NCBI RefSeq assembly: GCF_014529535.1
Contig: NW_023503292.1
Span: 1,399,354-1,463,353 of the forward strand
From: Bradysia coprophila
Lineage: Eukaryota > Arthropoda > Insecta > Diptera > Sciaridae
DNA: 64,000 nucleotides
Reading direction: 5' to 3'
The position numbers and the translations under genes were made by a program. Every line of letters starts with the position of its first letter. Positions within the stretch are counted from its first letter, which is position 1. Positions 35,301 to 47,736 of the stretch are shown here, piece after piece. The notes under the pieces were generated by a model. That model saw only the letters and a program-made list of their open reading frames with translations. It was not told the DNA's origin and made no database searches.

Positions 35301-36674
35301 GGGAGAGGTATGGGAGAAGTAAAGAAAATATATTTTATGTTACTTTTCAATGAGAGTAGATTACACTGTACAATACAATAGATTTCCTTTAATTATTTGA
35401 GTGGTAGTGTCAATTTAACAAGTTTTTTTTTTGGTAATTGTATGTAGAACAAATCGTGGAAGGGCTTCTTTATTTGGGACATTGATTGCAAAAATGAGGC
35501 ATTTAGGATATGAAATGGAAGACACTAAAATCTTACATTTTTTCCCTTTTCCACATAAGACTCAACTGCACTTTAAGTTGAAAAATGTTTTACAAAAATG
35601 ATTTTACAACATTGACCAAATACGTAAGTCATGACACCATGAGTTTGCATTAGTTCTCTAGTAAGCTATATATCCTGTTACTGGAACGGGTTCAGAGAAG
35701 CGTAACGAGTGGAATATTTTTGACCCGACTCACTTACTTGGCCATACGATGCCGCATATCTTCGCCAGTTTAACATACATACAATGATTTTTTTCATTGC
35801 TATAGATGACTTCACGAGCGATCAACTTCTAGAGCACCTGGTATTTAGTATCAGAGAATACTAATTTGACAAAAACACAAAATCTTCTTGACGCAAAACG
35901 CATCTTCTTGGTCCTTATTCCTTGGTCACACGAATCAGATGTACCTGCTGCTTTGAAACGTCATGTTTTTTTTTGTGTTATATAAATCTTGTCCTTTTTA
36001 TCTTGTAATGTAAACAATTTTAAATGTAAGTAGTCAGGGGGCATGTTGCCATTGATGAAATGAATAAATAAAATAAAATAAAAATTGAGTTAGCTTTTCT
36101 TGTAAAAAAATCAAGTGTCCAAGAAGTTGACAGTTCTCTCTACCTTATGTTCTCCATTATTTCTACGGATCAAATTTAATATTGTGGATGGTTTCATATA
36201 AATTAATAAAAGTTGGAGTCGATGATTGAATCAGTTTGAAATTCAAAAAATTTAGCTCAGAGGAATTTTGTCGATTTGTCGGTTTCTTTGAGACTTTATT
36301 GTGTAAAGTTGGTAACATTTGCCAACATCACGAAACATAAATTCATCCTTTCTTGCTCAAACTTTTGAAAAACAAATAATTGTCCGAAAACTATTATCAC
36401 TTCACACAAGAAGCTTTGTTAACATAATTTGTTCGATCCTAATGTATTTTCAGTAAAAATAAAGAAAATTGCTCCTAAAGTGCTGCTTTTCTCGAAACCA
36501 CAATTTTACGGCCATGTGTCATTTTGAAGCATGCACAAGCTTTAAAATTTCTACCTAGTAGTGCCCCCTGTTATCAGTCGGAAAATGTAATTGAATGTTC
36601 TTTGTTCAGTCTGCGTGATTGTGTCGTCCAATTTAAGAACTGATCGTTTTTTGAGTGCGTTACATAATAACAGT
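32360..36674. other. gene-poor region with one GC-richer island
   Basis: No supported gene. Positions 33560-33790 are clearly GC-richer than the surroundings, with CpG-containing words, and hold an open minus frame of 92 residues without family features. This could be a promoter or first exon, for example of the SERTA gene, but no donor or start element decides it. The rest is AT-rich with TATA-type microsatellites near 34575-34595. Confidence 0.35.
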
Positions 36675-37195
36675 CCCCCGATACCTCAAGAGCGCTCAAT
36701 TTTCTAGCCTTCATTTGTGCGCAAAAATATTTGTTTTTTGATGGTTTGAACCAAAATCTTTTTTTTTTTTGAAAAAGTGAAACCATTAAAGCATGCAAAA
36801 ATGTATTACTTTTAAGGGGAAAATCGGTTTGTGCTCGATAACTTAACCCACTTGGAAAAACCTTTCTTCTTCTTCTTTTTCAGCCTGTTTAAATTAACAA
36901 TATTGCAGGTACAAACTGGCAGCAAATGGCAATGGATCGTACGAAATGGAAAGAAGTTGGAGAGGCCTACATCCAGCAGTGGATAGAAACAGGCTAAAAA
37001 AGAAGAAGGAGAAACCTTTGCAAAACACATAAATTTACACATTTGCAAAGGTTTCTCCAAGTGGGTTAAGTTATCGAGCACAAATGGTTTCACTTTTTCA
37101 AAAAAAGGTTTTGGTTCAGAGAAATCATCAAAAAAGGAATATTTTTGCGCACAAATGTTGGCTAGAAAATCGTCAAGGGGTGAGCGCTCTTAAGT
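36675..37195. mobile_element. foldback element carrying an RTE tail in its loop
   Basis: Left arm 36675-36865 and right arm about 37008-37195 are imperfect inverted repeats: AAGAGCGCTCAATTTTCTAG and TTTGTGCGCAAAAATAT at the left, with complements near 37150-37192, and GCTCGATAACTTAACCCACT near 36833-36852 with its complement near 37059-37078. The loop hairpin is interrupted by the 142-bp insert at 36866-37007. Confidence 0.75.
36866..37007 (+). mobile_element. RTE 3'-end insertion with inverted tail copy
   Basis: The + strand part carries the last about 100 bases of the RTE element (from AATATTGCAGGTAC-like sequence to AACAGGCT and an A/G tail). The left 25 bases are the same terminus in opposite orientation (CTTCTTCTTTTTCAGCCTG), so the insert is self-complementary at its ends. 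It is flanked by GGAAAAACCTTT (36854-36865) and GGAGAAACCTTT (37008-37019), a probable 12-bp target duplication. Confidence 0.75.
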
Positions 37196-40100
37196 TGCGT
37201 TGCGTAGTGAGTATAACCACCAAGCCAGACACGATCTATACAAAATCACTGATCACCGTGGCAGTAACGACATGTATCTTTTGGTAAAAAATATTATTCC
37301 ATCGGTACTGTCCAATGAAATCATTATTTGAGTCGAAGCAGTAGCGGGTAGTACTTGAAAATTTTTAGATTTAACTTTCCAAGTTTAAAATCTTTATGGA
37401 AATGCGAGACTTTCTCATACATAGAAAACATCTCATTACTTTGCTTCAGCTATGCTCTCCCACATTCTACCAAGCAAAGAATAATTTTCGATGATGAAAA
37501 GGTGGCATCGCCTTTGAGTCTTTCGGGTAATATTTAAAATATTTATTGTTCGTAGAATATAACATATTAGAACATTATATATCGTATACAAAGTTTCTAC
37601 ATCGACAAAATATTTCGCCCCCTTCAAGAACACCCCACATTATCCATTCACCAACCTAACTCATTTACCCATCCATAAAGTCTTCTCATCATTATTATAT
37701 CCATATAGAATCGTTCCATATAACTCGATTTCACCCCCCATAGCATACATATAAGCATATACTACATACACAGGGTAGAGCATTAAAAGCTAACGAACAA
37801 CAACAGGGGTGGAGTGTAGCACAATTACAGCATGTAGCACAATCGAGTGCGCTGCAATGCATTTTGAAATGAATTAAATTTTGAATTCATTTCATTGCGG
37901 AATGAATTCAGGATAAATTTAGGATTTTTTTCCGAATAAAAGGGGGAATATACTTCATCGAATACGATTTCTGATTTTATATACGTACGTACATGTACAC
38001 TATCCGAGAAGGGGTAAAAAAAATTTCCCCATTACATTTCGTCTGCATATATAGTGTAATATTTATATGGCCAAAAAAAAACATTTTTAGCATAAATACA
38101 TACGTTACTATTACGATGACAATACGATGATAGAACATAATCCAACTCCTTTTTTTTCGTTGAGCTTTTAATTAATAAAAATATTTTATTGGTAAAGATT
38201 GTATTAATAACAGTTATTGTGTCGTATATCATACGCAACAAGTTATCAAGTCTGGTGCTTTTGAGTAATGTAATCAAGGAATATTAGTGCTATTTCGACT
38301 ACAATCAACGGAAAAATGTGCAGATTTTATAGCAACGTCTATATTACGCTTGGAACGCGACAAACTTCGTTTTGCAGTACCAGAGCGTAATACTCACCTT
38401 TCTAATGCCATTATACAAATGAATTTATATTTCTTTTCGATTAAACTTTATTTGCATACTATTCGCTATTTTCAGGCTCAACAGATGACACTACTTTCTA
38501 TGTTGAGATATCGGACATAAGTGCCTATATTAAAATTTTCCACATTTGTCGCCGCATTCTATGTAAAATATAATACAGAGTCGGTTAGGACGTAACGGAA
38601 TGCAAGTTCAAATTGTCAAAAAAAAACTTTCAATAAACCTAGTCGTATCCACATAGAAATTTGTGTGCCAGCCGTGATCAACTCAGATATGTCTTAACCT
38701 GTTCTTTCGGAACCTTGAACTCTCATCTGTAACAGTAAGGCAAACTTCAAAATTCTCGTTTTTTCGTAATTCCAAATATTGGTAACTTGACAGTTGCGTG
38801 TATAAGATCTCATAAGAACTGTCAAGTTACGAATTCTTAAAGTTACGAACGTATGAGAATTGAGGCTAAATTTACTAAATGTTTGATAATTCGGCCACAT
38901 GGAAATCCGAGTCCGAAATTATTTTGAGATTACTTTGTGTGTTTGCGGGTTTTTTTTCGTTATTGAAGGTTTCTAGGGATGTGGTTTATGTGAGCGCCAT
39001 CTAAGAACAAAATCAGTATCGTACATTATTTCGTCAAATTATACAGTCAATTCTGAAAATTCGAGAATCTTAGTTTACAGATTGGGGCGCAATCTATACA
39101 TTCGAAGTATTTGATACAAAATGTCTAATTATTTTGTAAATCCTGAAGCCTTTCAAAATATGTTTAACATAAAATTCAACTTGAATTGAATTTTACCGCT
39201 AAAACTTCATCGAATAAAATATGATTGGAAATGTGGTGATTATAATATATTGTTCACATAGAAATATCTCGAGATACATGACCAGCGTAACGTTATTATA
39301 CACTCTTTCTACGATAAATGTTAACATAATTTAAAAAAAAGAAGAAGAAGAAGAATATTATGGTGTGCGCTATGCGAGCGTGAGGAGCGAATATACTTTC
39401 CTGCATGTTCATTTCATAGATCGAACAGCACTATTTTCGTTCTCACGAAACCGAAAAACACTTTTGGTTGGCATCAATGTATGCCGTCACGGTTATATGG
39501 CGCGTTGGCCTTTCTATACGAAAAACGAACAAAAAAAATATAAAATAAAATAAAAGCAACATAGACTGGGGGAACGATTTTGGTACGGGACAAGAAGTGA
39601 AGCAATACGAAGTAAAATTATTTGTATGTATCTCTACTGTGTAGAGTGTCATACCCTCGGTTTATACGGAGAGATATAGCATATATATATAGCATGCATA
39701 GTATATGTATCGCTATACATATATTTATAAGCATTTTGCTTTATGCGACCGAACAAAATATACATCTAGATGTATATACTGCATGTGAATTCGATTTAAT
39801 ACAAACGAACACACAAAACCATACATGTCATATTTTCTGTTTATATACAGGTTTGTTATATATATATATATGTATGGCTATATTTATGTACGTATGTATG
39901 TACGTACGTACGTACGTACGTATCTGTACATATATATGTTATATGAATCTGAATTTTTCTTGTTTTGTTTGGAATTTTGTGTGTGGCTTTGCGAGTTTTG
40001 TTTGAGTATAAAATGAAAATAATCTTTTGGATATTTTATTAATGCGTGTGCTATATGTCTCGAGATAGATTTTAATTTTCTGAATATTATACTCAAACGA

Positions 40101-41322
40101 GCGTTGGTTAATAAATGATTTTGAAAAACTAACATTTCGCTTGGTAGCGATATATACCCATTTTATCTGCCATTATCTGCGCACTCTCCGCATCTATTTC
40201 TTTTTTTCCTGTTCGTTTCCAATTTCAAAATACTCACAATAATAATAATTGGTTGAAACTGCTATAATTGATATACACACATATTTCTATATAGATAAAA
40301 ATAGCAAGACGCGCATTACGCATATATACGGATAGTTCATTCTAAACATTTGAATATTCATTCTGCGACGATAAGTAAGGAATGAATATTCCCCAGTGAT
40401 GTGGAATGAATGATGCATTTACGGATAGTGTTGGCGAGCCAAGATGAACCAACATTTATCGTTCGTTTAATAATACTGGTAGGATAATTCAAATGAAATT
40501 TATATTTGAGAAAAAAAAATCGAATGTAAGATGATCACTGTCCTTGTGTTTATATTGCAAAGGCATTACTACTGGAATTTTCATTTATCCTAAATGGCTT
40601 TTTTTCAGACGTGAAATAAAAATGGTTCCTCAACTTACAAAATAAAATAACGAGCGTGACCTGAGTCATAACTAATGAGATGCAAAAAGTCATCTTTTTC
40701 CGTTCGTTCGCGAGCAAAGATATCTTGCATTAAAAAAAAACTTCCAGCCTTCACCATCATATAAAACTCGAATAAGAAAAAAACAATTTTTTTTGCAGTG
40801 TATTCACATTTAGCTTGTACACTACCACTCTGTTCAATGAATTGCATTCAAATCAACTGACTCAACATACATTTTTCAGCTAGGTAGGTATGTTGAAGCT
40901 GGCAAGGTCAGCGGTTTTTAAATAAAAATGTATACACTTTTTCGTTTCAAGACAATATAATCATAATAACTGAGCATTTATATTCTGAGTAATACGCCGA
41001 GACAAAAATGCTATATTTTGAAAAGTTCTTGCTAATTTATCTCTCTCTCCCTTCTTTCTCTCTATCGATACGATAAAAGGTGCAACACAGCAAAGCGAAA
41101 CGAAAAAGACTTATCATCACTTTGAAACGATAATCTTAACCACAATGTTCTTATCTCCATGTATACCAAATATAGTGCGATAAGTCTTTGTTTAATTGCT
41201 GCAAAATCATTTTATTAATTTCATCATCGTTTAATTTCAAGATATAAAATATGCTCTGAATCGAATTTGTTTCAGGTATTTTATTTGCATGTAATTTGAG
41301 TTTTAAGAGGACAATCTGCAGA
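37196..41322. other. gene-poor region with hairpins and microsatellites
   Basis: No supported gene. A hairpin at 38778-38830 pairs GTAACTTGACAGTT with AACTGTCAAGTTAC, and its right flank recurs near 62598-62650. An ACCTGTTCTTTC-containing stretch at 38690-38715 recurs at 57687 and 57920. A GAA run lies at 39340-39355 and a TA/ACGT microsatellite at 39855-39945. A minus-strand consensus donor (AAG|GTGAGT) lies at 38398/38397, preceded on that strand by a short ATG frame; it could end an early exon of the SERTA gene. Confidence 0.4.
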
Positions 41323-41665
41323 CAAAGCACCTCTAGCGTAGTAATAGAATATTTGGTGTGTCAAAATACTACTCTATGTAATTAATACCATTTATGCCGT
41401 AAGTGAGCCAAAACATTCCGCATAGCATACCACTGTAACACTTAGTTTTTGCCATTTATTACATGACGTCAGCGATACTTTGTTCAACTGTCAGTTATAA
41501 ATAATTAAATTTTTAGCTCTACCACCTATTTAGCGAAAGTTATCACTGATTTTAAACCTTAATGGCAGCACTGAAATGGAGACGTCATTTATGGATGTCC
41601 CCTGAACCATAGCACCATTTTTATTTTGGACACATTAAATATTCTATTTCTATGCTAGGTGTTTT
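41323..41665. mobile_element. MITE with CAAAGCACC ends, related to 22169-22322
   Basis: Left end CAAAGCACCTCTAGC and GTAATAGAATATTT; right end AATATTCTATTTCTATGC and TAGGTGTTTTG. The ends resemble those at 22169, and both copies contain an AGTAGTATTTTGA word. No target duplication was recognised. Confidence 0.55.
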
Positions 41666-42969
41666 GGCCGCAAAGCATTTAATATCACACCCGAAATTTG
41701 GAAATGAGAATGGAGTCTCTTTTTTGTCTGAGTGTCTTCTCAACTTAACTCAAAACAGGTCTTTTCTTTTTTGTGGGGTTTGTTTCATTTGTTCCATTCT
41801 TTCCACATGAATTTCATCGTTAAACACAACAATAAATTTGAAAAATTTGAATTATGTTTGAATGCAAAAATGAATAGTTAAAAGCAGAAACGGGGAAAGG
41901 GAAAAGCAGATTTCACATTGCGAATTATTAGAAAAGCGAAACATCATTGAAGTAGCTGTTAGAAGATTCATTATCGTTTTCAACCGATTCTACATAATTT
42001 CTAGACCCATTTGAGAGTCTTAATATTTAATCGTTTTTTAGTTTTTGTCCTGGTCGTTATACGTGTGTGTCGAAAATTTTGACTTTCGAATTTTTCATAA
42101 TTCTCTAATTTGTTAACAAATTAAGGAACCACAAAATAGCATCTTCTAATGACATTCGTCAAATTGATGTGGTATGGATTGATTAATACTTTTAAACCGC
42201 TGATGTGGTCAAACATCACTATTCGTAACAACGACTGTATAAAGAGTAAACATGTACATCGAAGTCTAATTAGACTTTATTTTCCTTTTTGCGCTACTAT
42301 ACGGATATTGGACAGTTTCGTTAGTTATTTCGACAGACAATATCGTATATATGCTAAATTCATTGTAAAACAATATTCATGCAACCTCTAAAGGACATTT
42401 TCTAAACTTAATAAAATTCATTTGAAATGCTTTTAACGAATGATCAAATTGATTGAACGCCGATTGTACACCGATTGGTTTAATGCCGATCGAAGAACCC
42501 ACGTGCTTTTTGTCTTCTCCCACAAATATAATTTTTCAGTTTTAATGATTTCAATCTCTCTTTCACAATTTCAGCTTTACTCATTTCGGAAAAGGAGCTG
42601 TGTGGTGGAGCGTAGATGATGGTGTAAAATTTGAACGATAAATATATTTTGCGAATTCATTTATCCATAAAAAAATATTGACGTTAGGAGCAATGTGAAA
42701 AATATTATTCATTTCCAATAAATGTTTACTTTCATAGGAGGTAACATTTTCTAACGATATGAATATTGATATCTTCATTTGTTGACTTTTTCCTCGCTGG
42801 AGTAGTGACCACATTGCAAGGGCTCTACGAATTGCTGGTAACAGACAGAAGTTGATCAAACCAAATTGACTAATAACAAAATTTGCGAGTTAAATACCAG
42901 TGGTATTTTGAAGGCGATACAGGCAAATGTGCATGGGTAAAACGTTTACTGGTTACTGGTTTACTACTT

Positions 42970-43255
42970 TAGCTACACGAAGAAGTTCTAATTCAATTTT
43001 TACATTGTTCTCACGTTTAGTTATACTGTCAAATTTGACAAAAGACCGAAAGAAAAATTTGAATTAGGTCTTCTTTGCGTCACTGTGTGTAGCTATAACA
43101 TAGCGACGCAAAGGATACCTAATTCATAATTTGTCTTTTGTACTTCTGTCAAATTTGGCAGTATAGCAACATATACGTTTGGTTTTTTGTCAAATTTGAC
43201 AGTATAACGAAAGAAAATTTTGAATTAGGTTTACTTCGAGTTGCCATGTTAGCTA
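42970..43255. repeat. nested inverted repeat
   Basis: Outer arms: TAGCTACACGAAG and CTTCGAGTTGCCATGTTAGC. Inner arms: ATACTGTCAAATTTGAC with complements, and CTTTGCGTC/GACGCAAAG around a short loop near 43090. It is likely a palindromic element with an extra duplicated arm. Confidence 0.6.
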
Positions 43256-44235
43256 CAGTTAAAAAATATATCTATTAGTTAGGGCAACAAGACTTTAGAA
43301 CATTTTTCATGTTGGAATTACTTCTTGAAAATTCCGAAGAAATAATTCTTTAAAAATTCCTGAAATAAAATTTTCAGTTTTTTTTAGAATTTCCATGGAA
43401 TTTTTAAGAATTTTATTCCAAAAATAGGCCCTGAGTGTTATTACCCGTGACATAAAGTAAAAATTTAGAAGATATATAAAAATAAATTTGCGAGAACAAA
43501 ATTCACATGTCGAATACATTTATAATCTGCGATGAGGAGAATATAAATATAATCGTTCGAGAGAGAACCAACTCAATTGAATTTGATTTTATAAACCATT
43601 ATTCGATTATTTTCGTTTTCTGTTGCATGCATAGTTGTTTAGCGGATGTCGTACGCAAAGTTTCGTATTATTTCAAATAAAAAAGGTTTGAAAAATCGCT
43701 CTCAGCAGCGCCGCTCATGTAAAAAAAAATCAAATGGGTTAGGAAAAAGGGAATTCCAAAGATAATGTAAGCAACAATTTTGCTATTATGCACTTAGTGA
43801 ACGTGGTGCCGTGGTGCGGTGTGTACGGTCCCTTACGGTATAGATTGGATGGAAAAGAGGAAAGCAAGTAACACACAAAAAAGAAATTGGACCGTTCTCA
43901 TTCATAGAATAACGATGATCAACATCACAGCAACCAATAGTATGAAAACCGTTTCAATTTATTATATAGAAGTGTATAATATGCTGTATAACGATAGATA
44001 GATGGCTGTATATAATGTTTAGTTATGTTTTATATATGTACAAATAACATTATGTATGCCGTCGAAAACCAAAATCCTATATTTGTACACAATATATATA
44101 TATATATAAGTATATGCACGCCGAATGTATATATCTATATAAAGTTATAGAGAATAGAGCTTGAAGCACATACATAGTACGATATTCAGTACATTCTAAA
44201 ATGATGCCATCTAGTATTGGATACGCCCACAAAAT

Positions 44236-44249
44236 GTTGCCATAGCAAC
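44236..44249. promoter_or_regulatory. perfect X-box (RFX site)
   Basis: GTTGCCATAGCAAC fits the palindromic RFX consensus (GTNRCC, spacer, RGYAAC) exactly. RFX factors drive ciliary genes in animals. No gene start was recognised nearby, so function is unproven. Confidence 0.4.
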
Positions 44250-44255
44250 CTCACA

Positions 44256-45670
44256 AAATACACACATAAAGCACAACATAGAGCGTTCAACGAAATGGAT
44301 TTTCTTCTTTTTTTCCGTTTCAGGAAAAAAGCTCAGTATGAATAAACCTTTAGCAGATGTAACTACCGAAAATATACTTTTTTTAAATTATTTTTTTCTC
44401 TTGTTTTTCATAATTTTTCCAATGAGAAAAAATATGATAATTGTAATGCATCAAACAAGCAAACTGTTCGTAGAAACACCTCTAAAGATCTGCATCACTC
44501 TCATAATACGCACAGACAAATTATTCAACTGTTCGATAGTGACACACGACCCAACAATGTGTAAAGTAAACGCACTTCAAGCATGAGTGTTACTCTAAAT
44601 AGGGTACTGAAACTGGACAGTGTATCGAACAAATTTTGGCACTGTAAAAAATTCGGACACTTTTTTCAAACAAAGTAGTACTCTATTTGGCAGCTGTCAT
44701 TAATAGAACTTTTGCTTGAATTGCGTTGGTAAAGTACATTTGACAAAAACGAAGGAAAAAAATTATTTTACATGCTACATGCGTCGCCTCGGATCAATAA
44801 AATTCACACGAAATTCTACTTTTCATCTTTTTATCCCTAATTATGTAAAATACTGTTTCTTGCGGCCAGAAAACGTCTGGGAAATTTTTAGTTTCGACGT
44901 GTGGGATGCAAACCTCACCTGCGGCTCGAAATACAAACTTCCCATAAGTCTCAACAAAAAATGTCCCAGCGAGACAGTAATGTTCCATTTTTTTTAGCTA
45001 GCTGCGCTTCTTAAACGAACACGCATATTTTGATTTCTTGAAAAAATAAAAAAACGATTCGTTCAGTTTGGACAGGGCTGGTATAAAAAAAATAATTCAA
45101 AGCTCGGGAAAAAATTGAAAAATTACGTTATAGTATAATTGTTGATCTTGGCTGCGCCTCGGATCAACAAACTTCACACCAAAACTGGACTTTACAGCTT
45201 TTTATGCCTTGTCATGTAAATAACTATTCCATTAAGAATATCGTTTTTCTTTCGCTTAGAAACCAAGCGAGAATGTATAAAATTCGCTTCGTGTGTTTTT
45301 TTCCATTCGAAATTCTATGAGTATAAAGTATAAATTGTAGAAAATATATCTCTGATGGGTAAGCTTCAGACAAATCGAATAAGATCTGGCGCCGTCCCCT
45401 TCTTTCTGCATGTTACAAGCGAATGTTGGCATAACGTGTATAATAGCATTTTCAACTTCGATATCGAACGAAAAATGGTGTAGACAACGTTGTACGTACG
45501 TCAGAAATAACGTTTCACTCGGGTTGGTTGAGCACAACAGTATAAATAATGATTATTTTGTATACCGAGTATACTAACGAAATATTAAATTCAATGTAGT
45601 TTTCACAGCACGGGTCAGAAAATAGGTATTTTCTAACCTCGAATGAAATTTTGGGTTCTGTTTATTGTGA
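44256..45670. other. no supported gene; local duplications
   Basis: A repeat at 44660-44735 (AAAGTAGTACTCTATTTGGC) recurs at 57305-57372. Two similar stretches (44783-44850 and 45153-45225) share CGCCTCGGATCAA and TTCACAC. Short open frames here have no family features. Confidence 0.4.
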
Positions 45671-45869
45671 AATAGTTATTTGTGTATCTGTTTTGGACGA
45701 TTGTTTTTAGGCAATTTCGCTTGTTGTAGCCCGAACGAAGTGAGGGCTACATGCGAAAGTGCCTAAAATCAATCGTCCAAAACAGATACTCAAAAAAATT
45801 TTCATGTAAGGGGTCGAAAACCTGAGAAAAATATCGAAACTCCCTTATTTTCGGCCCCGACACATGAAA
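45671..45869. repeat. double-hairpin repeat, copy 2
   Basis: Colinear with 30406-30615, same orientation, with the same two hairpins (GGACGATTGTTTTTAGGCA and GTAAGGGGTCGAAAACC). It differs at scattered bases only. No coding capacity. Confidence 0.8.
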
Positions 45870-47593
45870 TAGTAGATTATGTTCTTATTTTAAACTTTCG
45901 ATTTTGCCAAGTAGGAGCAAGGGTTACAATCACACAAGGTAAAATATAAGTTCTAAACATTAACGTAAGTTATTTTACTCATTCAAGCTTTAACAATCAC
46001 GTCAGTGAGTTCTCGGCTGATTTATGACACTATCGATAAGCAATTTACCACTTTTTTCGTAAAGTTTTTTTTAGGAGACTTTGAGTTTATTTTGCTGCTC
46101 TGAGCAAAACATAAGTTGCAACGAAAATAATGTAGGGAAACAAGCATATAACATGACCCTACTTTAAATTAGTAATCGTATCGAATTAAAAAGAAATTTC
46201 GAAAAAAGATACCAATGGAGAATTTGAGCATATAACCTGTTTTTTGAAATAGCTTAATTCCCATCTAACAAATACTCTGGAGAGGCCTACATCCAGCAGT
46301 GGATAGAAACAGGCTGAAAAAGAAGAAGAAATACTCTGACGAGAATTCCTCTAATGTTTTGTGGGAAATTTTTCTACCAGTCGTTACGAAGTTAAAAAAT
46401 TACCCTTGTGTGTATAAGGTGAAATGGATGATAGTAGGTGCGAAGGCTTTGTAAAATTCGAAAAAAAAAACTGTGTGTTGTGACAATCACGACTACTGCT
46501 TAAAAAACATCTATCACTTGGCTGCATGATAGTTATTTATGTCACCGAGTGAAAATGCTTTTTCAGGCACTCGAGGCCTCAGACCGAGTGGGACAATACA
46601 CATCGTGTGCATACATCGTTTTTTACTCGTAAAACAAGAAAGCCCATGTACACCCTAGACACAAAGAAGCCAACGAAAGTTTTAATTTTCGTCATCGTTG
46701 AGAAAGTAACTATTCCAAGTCGCAAAATTGCAACAACGTGAAGTAAAATTGCAATTTATTTCATTAAAATTTTAAAATTTAAAAAAATTAATGTCAAAAA
46801 ATGCCACAAAATTCAAATTTTTCGAATAAAAGTTACGTCATATTCAACGTACGTACAACTACACACTCAAAGAAATTTACATTACAGAAAAAAAATATTT
46901 TTTATTCAATGGTGGAGTGGAATAATAATAGTTGCTAGACTTTCCATGACCGCTATAGGTTATATACAGAGGAAACTTATTTACTGAAGCACACTGAAAA
47001 CATTTTACAAAGGAATGGAAAAAGCGACAACAAAGAGAGGGGATATTAGAGAGAATTCTTTTTTTTTCACATTTAAGTTTTATATATATAATGTGTTGAG
47101 AAATATTTTGAAACTTTATTTTTTATGTTGAAAACATCGTATTATACATAATGTATGAAACGAAACAGAAAAAGAGAGCGACGGCAGCGCAGCATAGCAG
47201 CACAATACAGAAAAATAATATTGAAACGAAATAGACAAATTAAAAAAAAAACTCGAGCTCTTTTTGCCAGTATGACACTTTGAGCGCTACAAACCGTTTA
47301 TTTATAATAGACATAAAAAAATTATCAAAACGGTTCGGAGGAAACTGGAGGAAACTCACCACAGAATTTTCTCGGCAGAATACTCGGAATAACACTCGTA
47401 GGGCATAAAATTGTTTTATCATTTATGGTTGTTAGATTTTAAAATAATTATATCTGAAATCAATATTTCGGTTAAAGGCGAATGTTATTTTCGTACTGAT
47501 ATAAATTCTGATCAATTCGAAAGGTACAAGGAGAAACAAAACCTTTGAATTATTTAAAAAAAACATACAAAGCAAATTTGGTACCCGCCATAC
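45870..47593. other. no supported gene; tiny RTE 3' end at 46279-46331
   Basis: The 46279-46331 stretch is the last about 50 bases of the RTE family (GAGGCCTACATCCAGCAGTG up to AACAGGCTGAAAAAGAAGAA, + strand). Its right flank (AAATACTCTG) repeats the left flank (AAATACTCTG), a 10-bp target duplication. Otherwise AT-rich sequence with no gene. Confidence 0.6.
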
Positions 47594-47736
47594 TACACGA
47601 ACGGAATTTTGAAAACCGAGACATTTTTGATTCTGTGTTTTACTTGAGTTTCTGATTTTTCCATATAAAAATAGATGTAAAATTCACAAAAACAGTAAAC
47701 CACAAATGTGTCGGTTTTCAAAATTCCGTGAGTGTA
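47594..47736. mobile_element. 143-bp MITE with TA ends (Tc1/mariner-like)
   Basis: Inverted ends TACACGAACGGAATTTTG and CAAAATTCCGTGAGTGTA, each outermost TA, with the arms continuing through AAAACCGA and TCGGTTTT. TA ends and short length fit a Tc1/mariner-type MITE; no transposase. Confidence 0.7.

Noticed and set aside
39622..40135. Frames on both strands across the ACGT/TA microsatellite
   Set aside because: Simple-sequence translations rich in Tyr, Val, Arg and Thr.
47594..47736. Hairpin as a microRNA precursor
   Set aside because: Arms end at TA dinucleotides as in Tc1/mariner MITEs, which explains the structure without an RNA gene.
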